Assembly (NCBI GenBank): GCA_902500775.1
Contig: CABVRZ010000011.1
Coordinates: 1 to 64,000, forward strand
Reading direction: 5' to 3'
DNA length: 64,000 bases
Source of the DNA: an uncultured Nitrospira sp.
GTDB taxonomy: Bacteria > Nitrospirota > Nitrospiria > Nitrospirales > Nitrospiraceae
A program made the position numbers and the translations under genes. Shown here piece after piece: positions 47,252-57,179 of this stretch. Position 1 is the first letter of the stretch. Every line of letters starts with the position of its first letter. The notes beneath the pieces were generated by a model. The model was not told the DNA's origin and did not search any database. It saw nothing but the letters and a program-made list of their open reading frames with translations.

Positions 47252-49944
47252 TTAGGGCTCTAAGTCCTGGACGAGACGAAAACCCAGGAGATAGTACCGG
47301 AATCCGGAATTGCCCCAGTACCGGAAGGAAGCACGAAGATCCTCCGGCCCGTCGAACCAGGAACCACCACGGACCACGCGCTTGGCGAGTTGCTTGCTGA
47401 TACGCACTGCCTTCGGTTGTTCAGGAGTCTCGTACTCATTGTGGCACCATTCCCAGAGATTCCCGGCTAGATCCAGCACACCTTGCTCTGTCGCTCCCTG
47501 TGGATACATTCCTGCCGCGGTCGTGCGTCTCAGTCGGCCCTCATTGCTATTACACCGGGTTGCGTCCCACAGGCCTTCCCACGGATACTCGCGCTTCGGA
47601 GTTCCACCTGTCGCCGCCTGCTGCCATTCCCATTCGGTGGGAAGACGAATACTGACGCTGGTCCCGCTTTGTACACTGACCTTGACGCTCAGCCACCGGC
47701 AAAAGGCGACAGCCTCATACCAGGACACCATCTCTTGAGGAAAGTTGGCCTCTGACCATGATGGCTGCGTCATATCCCGATGTTCAATGTCCACCCGCCA
47801 TTCATCGTTCTGATACCCATCCGTTGCAGTCAGAAACGCATGGAATTGGGCGTTGGTCACTTGGTATTTCGCAATCTTGAAGGGTTTCACTCGAAATACA
47901 TGATCAACCCTTTTCAGTTCGATCTTACCTCCAGGGATCTCGATCCACTCGATGTCGGGCACGCCGTCGGGACGGAGACCGACACCCTGACGTGGATCCC
48001 CAAGCGCCGCCAGATACTGACTGATTTTCAGGCGCTCTGTGTGGGAACACGAAGCGTCCTGAAGGCGATCGATGAGCTTGTCTTGTGGTGCTGCATATAG
48101 GCGTACGGCTTGATTGACACGTTGTGCATGGTGAGGATCTCGGAGAACCCCTTGTAGCGTCTTGAGACGCTCCGGAGACCACAGATAGTCGAGATCATAC
48201 CCGTGCCGTTCCCACTCGCTGGCCTCGGTCTCCGCCTGTCGAAGAATAAACAAGTGCTCCCGATTCTCCTCAATCCACAGCGCCAATTTCGGCCAACCCT
48301 CAAAGAGCTTTTCATGCGCAACCGCGACCAGACTGTGCTGTTCCGTGCCTTCAGTAATGAGGAAACGTTCTTTGGTCAAAATATCGATCACGGATTGGGT
48401 CGTGCGATCAAAACTCTCCTTTGCCGCCCGCCTCCTGGTCGGTGTTCGATCCATGGTAACGACCACGAGGGGCGCGAAGAGCTTCGCGAACACGTGTATG
48501 TCATCGGTGCTTATCAGCTCGCCGATCCTTTTCTCGACAACGGAGACATGCGTCCGTATAGCCCCGATAAGTCCACCTATGTGATCAAACACCGCCTCGG
48601 TCAATTCATGATCCACTCGATTATCGAATAATTGCTGTAACGCAAAGGCAAGCAGCGGAAAACTCCCCCGCTCCTGTTCAACTTCGCTCACAAGACGCCG
48701 CACCAGCCGCTCAGAAATTGTGAGCCCAGCACAGCGCGCCGGTTTGGCGATCATGTCATAGATGCTTTTTCCATCCGGAGGGGCAAAGGCGTAGTATCCT
48801 CGCCCCTTCAACACCTTCAGCAAATCCGGATGGTCATGGCAATACTGCAGAAAATCACTCCGAATGGTCGCGACGACGTACAGATCGGCATCATGGATTG
48901 CCTGATACAACGCGGACAGAAATACGTTAGCTTGAGTGTGATCTCGCACAGTAAACAGCTCTTCCATCTGGTCGACGAACAGCACCAGCCCATCGGTATC
49001 CGAACCCTTCATGATAATGTCGTTGAGATGTCACGAGAGATCGGCTGGGTGTTGGTTCAGGTGTTCTGCCGCGTGATATGGCTTCATGCCTGCGCATTCC
49101 GCATGGGCATGCAAGGGCCGCAGCAATGCATCAAACGGATGGCTCCCCTCCTCGGCAGTATGCGCATGCAGGTATAGGTTTTCCCTCCGATCCCATGCTG
49201 TTCAATGCGTGGGAGGACACCGGCATCCACGAGGGACGACTTGCCACTGCCGGAGGCTCCGCTGATCAATATGAAGCGGCCTTCGGGCTCTCGGACACGG
49301 TCGAGGATCTCTCGCACCTCTAAGTCACGCCCGAAAAACACGGGTGCGTATTTGTGTGTAAAGTGCATGAGGCCAGGATACGGCGAACCAAGTTTCTTGA
49401 TATCCCAAGTTATGGCTGTTTCACTTGATTCCTGCTTCTTTGCCAATTCCGGTTGTCGCTCTTCATCCAGATATCTTGTAACCGCTGCAAGCACGAGTGT
49501 GCTCAACTCATGTGGTGAGGCAAATTGGCTGGCTAGTTTTTCAGTCAAGAGGTGCTATCGCAATGCCCTGACACGCTCGCCCTTGTCTCCCGCGGTATAG
49601 GCATCGTCAAAGACGCGGGCCCACGCCGTCGTGTCGCTGACGACAAACGTGAGACAGGGCTTCGTCAGAGCTTCGGCGCGACGGTACTCCAGTTCAGTGA
49701 TCGAGAGACCCTTGGGATTCTCATGCTGTGCCGGCGGGATATAGCCGTAGCGGAATGCGAACAGACCGATATAGATATCAGCAGCCTCTACGTCTTTGAG
49801 ACATTTGTCCACCGGACGCTGGTCCGCCGCGACGTAGTCTTCCATCGCGATGACATGATGGCCAGCTTTGCGCAGCGCCTCGTAGACCACGCGGCGGTAG
49901 TCTTTCAAATCTTCATAGGTTGATGACAGATAGAACGTCGCCAT
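47252..49944 (-). pseudogene. DUF4062-STAND ATPase-sulfatase-modifying-factor protein, broken by three lesions
   Basis: Joined across lesions, the product would have about 895 residues. DUF4062 comes first (MATFYLSSTYEDLKDYRRVV). A STAND-type P-loop follows (LISGASGSGKSSLVDAGVLP), with Walker B-like LVLFVDQMEELFTV and ATPase helical parts. The C-terminal FGE-sulfatase/C-type-lectin-like domain has LPTEWEWQQAATGG, GNLWEWCHNEY and VVRGGSW. Lesions: TAG at 49555-49557, a frameshift near 49140-49175, and TGA at 49031-49033. Such proteins act as sensors in conflict or defence systems, and their C-terminal domain is a frequent target of diversity-generating retroelements. The 3' piece (47252-49012) stays open but lacks the P-loop. 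Confidence 0.8.
47267..47365 (-). other. Candidate variable region (VR) of a diversity-generating retroelement target
   Basis: The last 35 or so codons read GGSWFDGPEDLRASFRYWG and NSGFRYYLLGFRLV. At positions that are Asn-rich in template repeats, the codons are TTC, GAC, TTC, TAC, GGC, TTC, TAC, TAT and CTC, nearly all NNC, as expected if they derive from AAC by adenine mutagenesis. No template repeat was found elsewhere in the window. Confidence 0.45.
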
Positions 49945-50085
49945 CGCGATCGCAAGCTGAACCACGGTCTCTACGTAGGGGCACATTCTACTCGTCCAGA
50001 GGACAAAGGCAAGGGCCCAAAGCAGCGAGCCTGACGCCCTGATCCGTCGGCAAATCATGAACAGGTTTTGAGACAGGGTGTTCGA

Positions 50086-50225
50086 GGATTAGTATTGCGT
50101 CACCATAGCCGTAGAAGCGGTGGCGCTCGTTGACTACTTCGTCGTAGGCCTGGCGAATTGGATCGATCCCGGCAACGCTGAGACCAGCATCGGGAGTGTC
50201 GTTTTGGTACGTGAATATTTGTCAT
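50086..50225 (-). pseudogene. Remnant of a second queA 3' end
   Basis: The minus strand from about 50225 matches the last 50 codons of queA (51271-51420) with single-base losses. Readable pieces are MTNIHVPK, TTLPMLVSA, IRQAYDE and RFYGYGDAILIL. At least two one-base deletions break the frame. The copy is clearly diverged from the intact gene, so it is not a recent duplication. Confidence 0.75.
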
Positions 50226-50311
50226 CCGTACATCAACGCTCTTCAACTGCCCCCTGGAGGCTGACTCTCCATCAGCTCTCCATTTTGATGGCGCTATGCT
50301 AGACTGTGCAT

Positions 50312-50653
50312 ATGACTCCTTCTGGGACAGCATCCCAAGAAGCCCCCAGATTGCGATTGCTACCAGCGTACTTAGGTACGTCATCTATTGAGGAAGCGAT
50401 TCGTACGGCCCGCGGTCGACGAGTGCTTTGGCTGGAAATTCTGGTCAATGACCAGCTGGATCTTACACCGTGGAAGTCAGAGCCAGCGGTGCAGGCCGCC
50501 TACCTCACGGCGTGCCGATGGTATACGCAGTATGGACGACTCATTACGTTCATCTTGAACCGTGCACCGCTCCCGACCACCCCGGGAGCAATTGACTCTC
50601 GAGATTACCGGACCTTTGCCGAGGCGCTCTACTTTGCCTACTCTCACCCTTGA
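50312..50653 (+). CDS. Hypothetical protein, partner of a nucleotidyltransferase
   Basis: The protein of about 113 residues is not one I recognise. It contains RLLPAYLGTSSIEEAIRTAR and AAYLTACRWYTQYGRLITFI. No signal peptide or membrane helix. ATG at 50312 has no clear ribosome site; GTG at 50306 is an alternative. It overlaps the following nucleotidyltransferase gene by about 20 bases, so the two probably act together. Confidence 0.55.
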   Translation: MTPSGTASQEAPRLRLLPAYLGTSSIEEAIRTARGRRVLWLEILVNDQLDLTPWKSEPAVQAAYLTACRWYTQYGRLITFILNRAPLPTTPGAIDSRDYRTFAEALYFAYSHP

Positions 50654-51167
50654 CCAGTTGATCATCCTGTTAACGCGCTATGTCACCGAGACTGGGGAAA
50701 TGCTTGACCTACTCCTCATCGGTGCGCTGGCACTACCGGCCTATGGAATTTCAGGTCGCGCCACTCACGATGTGGATGCTGAAGTCGTAGGTTCGATCGG
50801 TCGCTTATTGGACTTTCTGACCAAAGCACAGATCCCAGCGGATCTGACACAAAACTTTTCAGGCTGGTCGATTGTCGCAATGCCTCCAGGATACCGTGAC
50901 CGGTCGACAATCTTGGTTGATCAGCCGAATCTCCGCATCCGTATCCTCACCCCGATCGATTTTGTGCTCGCAAAACTACGCCGTGGCACCGATGTGGATT
51001 TTGAAGACGCCTTGCTTGTTGTCCAGCAGAACCGGATCAGTTCGGCGGACATCCGTACTGCCTCCCAATCGGCGATCACCGCTTCTCCCCAGGATACAGC
51101 TCTCTTCCTGTTCCGTAAGACCGTTGAATTATTTTGTCAGAACCTTCCTGAAATCACCGAAAACTAA
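50634..51167 (+). CDS. Nucleotidyltransferase-fold protein (MNT/AbiEii-like)
   Basis: The protein of about 177 residues has the minimal nucleotidyltransferase motif LLIGALALPAYGISGRATHD followed by VDAEV, corresponding to GG/GA...R.T.D.D, and a later ILTPIDFVLAKLRRG. Such proteins occur as toxins or enzymes in two-gene modules. TTG at 50634 with GAGG nearby is my preferred start; the frame is open from 50562 and an internal ATG at 50700 is possible. It lies between the queA remnant and intact queA. Confidence 0.65.
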   Translation: MPTLTLDQLIILLTRYVTETGEMLDLLLIGALALPAYGISGRATHDVDAEVVGSIGRLLDFLTKAQIPADLTQNFSGWSIVAMPPGYRDRSTILVDQPNLRIRILTPIDFVLAKLRRGTDVDFEDALLVVQQNRISSADIRTASQSAITASPQDTALFLFRKTVELFCQNLPEITEN

Positions 51168-51270
51168 TTCCGGCCCTGAACGTCCGTGGAGAGGACTTCC
51201 GTGACCAATAACCCACTGATAGGACATCTCCCACAAAGAAAAGCGGTCTCGTAGCGCGCGCCATTACAAT

Positions 51271-52290
51271 TCAGAGGATTAGCATGGCATCGCCATAGCT
51301 GTAGAAGCGATAGCGTTCTTTAACCGCCTCTTCATAGGTCTGACGAATTGCATCAGTCCCTGTGAATGCCGACACCAGCATGAGGAGTGTGGTCTTCGGT
51401 AGATGAAAATTCGTCATGAGCGCATCGACAACCTTGAACTCAAATCCCGGTGTAATGAAGAGCCGGCTTTCGCCGGACAGCGGGACCATCTCGCCCTTTT
51501 CTTTCATCACGGTTTCCAGCGTACGAACCACCGTCGTCCCCACCGCGACCACCCGTCCACCGGTGCGCTTCGTCTCAGTGATGGCCTGAGCGGTCTCCTC
51601 ACCGACGTGGAAGACCTCCCCGCCCATCTGGTGGTCTTCTATCTTCTCAGTCGTCACCGGCTTGAACGTGCCAGGTCCCACATGCAAGGTCACCGTGGAC
51701 ATGTTGATCTCAGCTTCCTGCAGTCGTCGAAACAAGTCTTCGGTAAAGTGCAGCCCAGCCGTCGGTGCAGCGATTGCGCCATCATGCTTGGCAAAGATGG
51801 TCTGATACCAGTTCCCGTCCTCCTGAGCAGGTGCACGTTTGATATAGGGAGGCAGTGGCATCATCCCATGCTCTGCAAGCAGCTGAGCGACCGGGACCGG
51901 ACTGTCCACCAGCACCTCAGTCCCTGTTGCATCTCGCTTCACGATTATCGCGCGAGACTGTTGATCAAAGTCGATGACCTGGCCGACACGAAACGAGCCC
52001 TTGACCATGATGTCCCACCGGTTTCCGCCAAGGTCCCTGACAAACAACACCTCAACCGGCGTTCCGATGGGTTTCTTGATTCCCGGCACCCGCGCGGCCA
52101 GAACCTTCGTATCGTTCACAACCAGAAGATCGCCCCGGTTCAGCAATATCGGGAGATCAGCGACATGGTGGTGCCGACGCTGTTGCGTGGTTCTATCGAG
52201 GAACAGCAATCGTGCCTGGTCACGAGGGATTACCGGCTGCGATGCCACAAGAGACGGGTCAAAGGGAAAATCAAACTCGGAGAGTTGCAT
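51271..52290 (-). CDS. queA: tRNA preQ1(34) S-adenosylmethionine ribosyltransferase-isomerase
   Basis: The 339-residue protein has the QueA motifs RLLFLDRTT, LLVVNDTKVLAARVPG, TAGLHFTEDLF, LHVGPGTFKPV, TNFHLPKTTLLMLVSAFTG and the C-terminal YRFYSYGDAMLI. It builds epoxyqueuosine in tRNA. ATG at 52290 shares one base with the stop of the upstream SpoIID-like gene; the frame is open to 52431 but lies within that gene. Confidence 0.95.
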   Translation of the reverse strand: MQLSEFDFPFDPSLVASQPVIPRDQARLLFLDRTTQQRRHHHVADLPILLNRGDLLVVNDTKVLAARVPGIKKPIGTPVEVLFVRDLGGNRWDIMVKGSFRVGQVIDFDQQSRAIIVKRDATGTEVLVDSPVPVAQLLAEHGMMPLPPYIKRAPAQEDGNWYQTIFAKHDGAIAAPTAGLHFTEDLFRRLQEAEINMSTVTLHVGPGTFKPVTTEKIEDHQMGGEVFHVGEETAQAITETKRTGGRVVAVGTTVVRTLETVMKEKGEMVPLSGESRLFITPGFEFKVVDALMTNFHLPKTTLLMLVSAFTGTDAIRQTYEEAVKERYRFYSYGDAMLIL

Positions 52291-53528
52291 CAGGATGGTG
52301 GAGAAGAAGAAGCCAGAGGAGCAGGAGGGGCTTGTGTCAACGCGGCATCGCGTAGTTCCGTTCCCGGATAGTAATAACTCAAGATGCTGGAAAACGAATA
52401 GCCCAACTCTGCCAACTCTTTTGCACCCCACTGACAGAGACCGACTGCATGGCCGGCTCCGTAGCCGGACAGGACGAGATCCTGTCCGATCGACTGAACG
52501 GTAAATTGTGTACTGGGTATCACCGTATAACCCACCGCTTTACGGAGATCCTCGCCTCGAATCACTACCTCCCCGTTCGAATGCACCACCCGCAGAGTGG
52601 CCACCCGTCCAGCACGGCTATACGACTGCGGAGCAACCTGTGAAACCGTTCCCACGGAAAATCCCTGTTGCCGCAAATTCTTTTCCAGAGTCGCGATCTT
52701 CACCGAAGCTCTCCACTGATAGTAGGGAGACTCAATATCGAATGGACACTCCACTCCCTTTAAATAAGGAAGATCCTTTGACCACACGGTCATTGCATCT
52801 TCCGTCAGCCCCGCCGCTGTGGAGGAAAATGCCGCGTAGATCGGAGCGCCTTGGTGGGTCACCACCATCCCTCTGGTGGACTCCACTGCCGCGATCACTC
52901 GGGCATCGATCCCTTGGCGGCCACGATACACCTGATCCTGAATCCCGGCCACCACATCGTAGTCGCGAGTGGTATTGAGCATACGCTGATACAGGGCATA
53001 GGTCCTCGTGGCAACGGCCTGCACCTTCAGCATCTCTGGATGCCAGGCTGAATTCACTTCGGCGGGCACGACCCCTTTGACATATTCTTCCAAATCCACA
53101 TGGTTGACGAGAAGCCGGCTTTTCCCTCGTCGAACGAGCTTGACCACCCCACTGACGTGGAGAGCGCCACTCGTATCGCCGGCCTGCACTGCGGTTCGCT
53201 TCCCGTTCTCATTCAGCCAAATGCTGAGATCGTGAGTGCCCGCCCGTAGCGTCAATTGGTCCGTCACCACCGGTTTTCCGTTGAGAATCAATGCATGGCC
53301 ACGCACCTTGATCTGCAGCACGGAGTGATAGGACCAGGCTTGATTTTGTTCGTCAGTCACCCACAGAGCCTGATCACTTGAGACTGCGAGCTGCTGCACA
53401 TCAGAGGCCAACAGTACACGGATCGATTGCACCGCCTGGGCCTCCGGTATCAGGCCGGACCCCAGGCAAATTCCCAATCCCGCTGCACCGGCGAAGAGCC
53501 GTGCCGCTATCATCGGCGAAAGAGCCAT
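52290..53528 (-). CDS. SpoIID/LytB domain protein
   Basis: The 412-residue protein has a signal peptide (LFAGAAGLGICLGSGLIPEA) and a C-terminal SpoIID domain with the catalytic-like EVNSAWHPEMLKVQAVATRT, TRGMVVTHQGAPIYAAFSST and GYGAGHAVGLCQWGAKELA. SpoIID enzymes cleave denuded glycan strands; in non-spore-formers LytB-like relatives act in cell wall remodelling. It overlaps DUF2905 by about 19 bases and queA by one. Confidence 0.88.
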   Translation of the reverse strand: MALSPMIAARLFAGAAGLGICLGSGLIPEAQAVQSIRVLLASDVQQLAVSSDQALWVTDEQNQAWSYHSVLQIKVRGHALILNGKPVVTDQLTLRAGTHDLSIWLNENGKRTAVQAGDTSGALHVSGVVKLVRRGKSRLLVNHVDLEEYVKGVVPAEVNSAWHPEMLKVQAVATRTYALYQRMLNTTRDYDVVAGIQDQVYRGRQGIDARVIAAVESTRGMVVTHQGAPIYAAFSSTAAGLTEDAMTVWSKDLPYLKGVECPFDIESPYYQWRASVKIATLEKNLRQQGFSVGTVSQVAPQSYSRAGRVATLRVVHSNGEVVIRGEDLRKAVGYTVIPSTQFTVQSIGQDLVLSGYGAGHAVGLCQWGAKELAELGYSFSSILSYYYPGTELRDAALTQAPPAPLASSSPPS

Positions 53529-53767
53529 CCTAGGATATAGAATATCAGACTCAGGAAAATACTGAGGAGAATACTGGTGGCGATAGGAAAATAGAAGCTG
53601 ACATTCTCCCGTTTGATGGAAATGTCACCAGGAAGCTTACCGAGCCAACTGAGGCCACTCCCTAAACCGGGAATTCGGTCGAGCATGACCAGCAGAGCTC
53701 CCAACGCGATAATGCCGCACCCGATTCCAATGAGAGTCTTACCGATGGTAGTCCATTCCGGCATCAC
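53510..53767 (-). CDS. DUF2905 small membrane protein
   Basis: The 85-residue protein has two membrane helices and the DUF2905 pattern MLDRIPGLGSGLSWLGKLPG then DISIKRENVSFYFPI. Its function is unknown. It overlaps the SpoIID-like gene. Confidence 0.85.
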   Translation of the reverse strand: MMPEWTTIGKTLIGIGCGIIALGALLVMLDRIPGLGSGLSWLGKLPGDISIKRENVSFYFPIATSILLSIFLSLIFYILGWLFRR

Positions 53768-53816
53768 TTGTGATCCCTCTGAACGGTCGGTTCTCTCACC
53801 AGCCTAGGACAGACCG

Positions 53817-54839
53817 TCAGCCATTCACCAGACACTCGGCGATTTGGATTGCATTGAGCGCCGCACCCTTGCGCAGATTATCGGACACGACCCAGAGATT
53901 GAGACCATTGGCAATCGACTCATCTTCCCGCACCCGGCCGATGTACACCTCGTCCTTTCCCGTCGCATCGAGCGGCATGGGGTAGAGTTTTTTTGTTGGG
54001 TCATCATAGACCAGCACACCAGGCATGGCTGCGAGTGCCGCACGCGCCTCATTCACTTTCAATGGACGCTCCAATTCGACATTGATTGCTTCGGAATGGC
54101 ACCGCAGAACCGGCACGCGCACGGTCGTAGCCGTCACTCTGAGGTTAGGCGCTCCAAGAATCTTTCGAGTCTCCTTTGCAATCTTCACCTCCTCAGAACA
54201 ATCGCCTCCTTCATTGAAGGAACCAATGTGCGGTAAGAGGTTAAAGGCAATTTGGTAGGGATAGACCTTGGTCGTGACGTCTCGAAATGCCAATAAATCT
54301 TTCGTCTGATCCATCAACTCGTCCATGGCTGCCGATCCGGTTCCCGACACGGATTGGAATGTCGTCACCACCACACGCTTCACCCCTACCGCATCGTGCA
54401 GCGGCTTGAGCGCCATGACCAACGGTGTGGTCGTGCAGTTGGGAATGGACACAATACCTCGCGGCATGCTGCGTAACGCCGCAGCATTCACCTCCGGAAC
54501 CACCAATGGCACCTGCTCATCCATGCGAAACACCGCGCTATCATCGATAACCGCAATGCCGGCAGCGCCCAATCGCTGCCCATAGTCCTTACTGATCGCA
54601 TCTGTCGCGGAAATAAAGGCCAGATCGACACCATCGAACGATGTGGACTCCGTCAACTCCTCAACAGTCCAGTCCCTGTCCTGGCATGTCATAACCTCAC
54701 CCGCGGATCGTTTCGAGGCAAACAGCCTCAGGCTTGTCAGCGGGAACTTCCGTTCTTCCAATATTTCTAGGGTTTCCTGGCCGACCGCCCCGGTTGCGCC
54801 AAGGATAGCCACCGTATAACCTGATTTCCTCTTCAGCAT
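53817..54839 (-). CDS. asd: Aspartate-semialdehyde dehydrogenase
   Basis: The 340-residue protein has the nucleotide-binding start VAILGATGAVGQETLEILEE, the catalytic Cys in GIVSIPNCTTTPLVMALKP and the active-site His region RVPVLRCHSEAINVEL. It reduces aspartyl phosphate for lysine, threonine and methionine synthesis. The NHL-repeat gene precedes it by 7 bases, likely in one unit from leuA onward. Confidence 0.96.
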   Translation of the reverse strand: MLKRKSGYTVAILGATGAVGQETLEILEERKFPLTSLRLFASKRSAGEVMTCQDRDWTVEELTESTSFDGVDLAFISATDAISKDYGQRLGAAGIAVIDDSAVFRMDEQVPLVVPEVNAAALRSMPRGIVSIPNCTTTPLVMALKPLHDAVGVKRVVVTTFQSVSGTGSAAMDELMDQTKDLLAFRDVTTKVYPYQIAFNLLPHIGSFNEGGDCSEEVKIAKETRKILGAPNLRVTATTVRVPVLRCHSEAINVELERPLKVNEARAALAAMPGVLVYDDPTKKLYPMPLDATGKDEVYIGRVREDESIANGLNLWVVSDNLRKGAALNAIQIAECLVNG

Positions 54840-54846
54840 GCCGCTC

Positions 54847-56055
54847 CTACTCCAATGTTAATACGCGAATACGATGATTGAACGTGTCTGCGACTAGCAG
54901 CGTGCCGTCGCGATCGGACACGATACCAAATGGGTAACATACACCGGCCTCTCGTGCGAGGCCGCCATCGCCTGAATAGCAGGGGATTCCTTGCCCAACG
55001 ACGCGGACGGCCTTCCCCGACTCCCGATCCCATTCTCGAATGAGATGATTATCAGAGTCCGTCAGAAAGAGCCTCCCTTGATGATCAATGGCAATTCCGG
55101 TCGGACGTGAAAGACTCGCGGACGATGCGTCCGATGCTGACTCATATCGATAGGATCCACCATCTCCCGCCACAGTCGAGATCAGCCCCGTTGAAAGATG
55201 GAGACCGCGAATTCGACCATTGAACGTATCAGCAATATAGAGATGATCGTCTGCCAGCGCTACCCCACTCGGGCCTGCCAACGCTGTCTCCGTCCCGGGC
55301 TTTCCATCCCCATCGTACGTCGCCGACCCGGTTCCTGCAACGGTCTGAATGACACCGGTACTGAAGTCGATCATCCGCACACGGTGGTTGCTCTGATCAG
55401 CGACGTACAACCTGGTGTCATTATCACCTAGGACTAACGCCGCCGGTTCATTGAGTGCCGCCTGATTGGCAGGGCCACCATCGCCTGAGAATCGAGCCTG
55501 CCCTATTCCCGCCAACGTTGTGATGACACCCGTAGCTGCATCCACTCTCCGCACACGATGATTCATGGTGTCGGCGATGTAGAGATTGCCGACTCGATCG
55601 ACTGCCACGGCAGTGGGGAAGTTGAGCTGCGCACCGACCGCCAGCCCACCGTCTCCACCATATCGAGTCGATACGGATGGCCCCTGGGTCCAATACCGAA
55701 CTGTCCCGCTCAAATCGGCCTGCTGGGTATACGCACTCGTCCTTGATCCGTCACCACTCTCAGTAAAGGGGTCTTCGGACTCAAGAGCAACCGATGGCTT
55801 GGATGGTGCGATCGAAGGCGTCTGTTCGACAAAAGGTGTGCCAGCCACCGTCGAGATCCTCCCAGTGGCGCGCTCGATCTTGCGAATCACATGATTTTCA
55901 GAATCGGCCACATACACCTGGCCGTGACAATCGATCGTCAAGCCTTTTGGTTCGTTCATCTGTGCCCGTACTGCAAACTCACCATCTCCCCCAAAGCCTG
56001 GCTCGCCCGTACCGGCAAGCGTTCGGATCCTCCAGGTGGTGAGCGTGGATGCCAT
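54847..56055 (-). CDS. NHL-repeat beta-propeller protein
   Basis: This protein of about 402 residues contains at least six repeats of the type VAVDRVGNLYIADTMNHRVR, LYVADQSNHRVRMIDFSTG and LLVADTFNHRIRVL, which fold as a beta-propeller. No signal peptide is evident, and ligand or partner is unknown. The frame is open to 56193, but that would overlap leuB by about 120 bases; ATG at 56055 is preferred. Confidence 0.85.
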   Translation of the reverse strand: MASTLTTWRIRTLAGTGEPGFGGDGEFAVRAQMNEPKGLTIDCHGQVYVADSENHVIRKIERATGRISTVAGTPFVEQTPSIAPSKPSVALESEDPFTESGDGSRTSAYTQQADLSGTVRYWTQGPSVSTRYGGDGGLAVGAQLNFPTAVAVDRVGNLYIADTMNHRVRRVDAATGVITTLAGIGQARFSGDGGPANQAALNEPAALVLGDNDTRLYVADQSNHRVRMIDFSTGVIQTVAGTGSATYDGDGKPGTETALAGPSGVALADDHLYIADTFNGRIRGLHLSTGLISTVAGDGGSYRYESASDASSASLSRPTGIAIDHQGRLFLTDSDNHLIREWDRESGKAVRVVGQGIPCYSGDGGLAREAGVCYPFGIVSDRDGTLLVADTFNHRIRVLTLE

Positions 56056-56071
56056 GGGTGTACGCTGAGGA

Positions 56072-57145
56072 CTACTGGATCTGTTTGGCAATCGTGTCGC
56101 CCATCTCGGCCGTCCCCACAATCTTCGCGTCTGGACTTTGAATGTCCTTCGTGCGATAGCCGAGGTCGAGGGTGTTGACGATGGCTTTCTCAATGGCCTC
56201 CGCCTCTTTGTCGAGTTGAAACGCGTAGGACAGCATCATCGCCACCGAGGCGATCGTCGCGATCGGGTTGGCAATATTTCTCCCCGCTATATCAGGCGCG
56301 CTCCCATGAATGGGCTCATAGAGACCAACCTTGGCGCCAACGCTCGCCGAGGGTAACATTCCAATCGAGCCGGTCAACATCGCAGCTTCATCGCTGAGGA
56401 TGTCACCGAACATGTTGTTGCAGAGCAGCACATCAAACTGCCGTGGGTTTCGCACCAATTGCATGGCGGCGTTATCCACATAGATATGACTGAGCTCCAC
56501 ATCAGGATAGGAGGCATGGACGTCGATCACGACCTTCCGCCAAAGTTCCGAGGACTCTAGGACGTTCGCCTTATCGACCGAGGTCACCTTTTTACGACGC
56601 TTCCGGGCCGCCTCAAATGCCACCTTGGCAATCCGCCGCACTTCCTCTGTCGTGTAGGCTTCGGTATTGATGCCTCGTTCATCACCGTTCGGCAGCTTTT
56701 CAATCCCCTTGGGCTTACCGAAGTAAATACCACCGGTGAGTTCACGAATCACCAAAATATCGATCCCCTCGATCACCTCTCGCTTCAACGTCGAGGCATC
56801 GATCAGATTCGCATAGACCTTCGCCGGCCTCAGATTCGCATAGAGCCCCAGCGCTTCCCGGATACCCAACAATGCACGTTCAGGTCGTAACGTGTAGTCC
56901 AACCCTTCCCATCGAGGGCCTCCCACGGCCCCAAGTAAGACCGCATCGCTCTGCTTTGCCAACGCCAGCGTATCGTTCGGCAGCGGCACGCCAACCTTAT
57001 CAATCGCCTGCCCACCGATATCGCCCGGGGTAAATTCGAAGGAGTGCCCGTACTTCTCCGCGACGACCTTCAGAACCTTCACGGCTTCGGGTACGATCTC
57101 GCGCCCGACTCCGTCTCCTGCTAATACCGCAATCTTCGCTTTCAC
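56072..57145 (-). CDS. leuB: 3-isopropylmalate dehydrogenase
   Basis: The protein of about 357 residues begins [20 protein letters not shown], has [21 protein letters not shown], the catalytic region [17 protein letters not shown] and the NAD-binding [19 protein letters not shown]. It performs the third step of leucine synthesis. GTG at 57145 is the likely start: AAGGAG sits six bases before it. Confidence 0.95.
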   Translation of the reverse strand: MKAKIAVLAGDGVGREIVPEAVKVLKVVAEKYGHSFEFTPGDIGGQAIDKVGVPLPNDTLALAKQSDAVLLGAVGGPRWEGLDYTLRPERALLGIREALGLYANLRPAKVYANLIDASTLKREVIEGIDILVIRELTGGIYFGKPKGIEKLPNGDERGINTEAYTTEEVRRIAKVAFEAARKRRKKVTSVDKANVLESSELWRKVVIDVHASYPDVELSHIYVDNAAMQLVRNPRQFDVLLCNNMFGDILSDEAAMLTGSIGMLPSASVGAKVGLYEPIHGSAPDIAGRNIANPIATIASVAMMLSYAFQLDKEAEAIEKAIVNTLDLGYRTKDIQSPDAKIVGTAEMGDTIAKQIQ

Positions 57146-57179
57146 TGCATACTCCTTTTCATGGCCTGAGGGCCGTGAC

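Noticed and set aside
51403..52371. Long plus-strand reading frame opposite queA
   Set aside because: It is antisense to the intact queA gene and has no ribosome site or recognisable domain.
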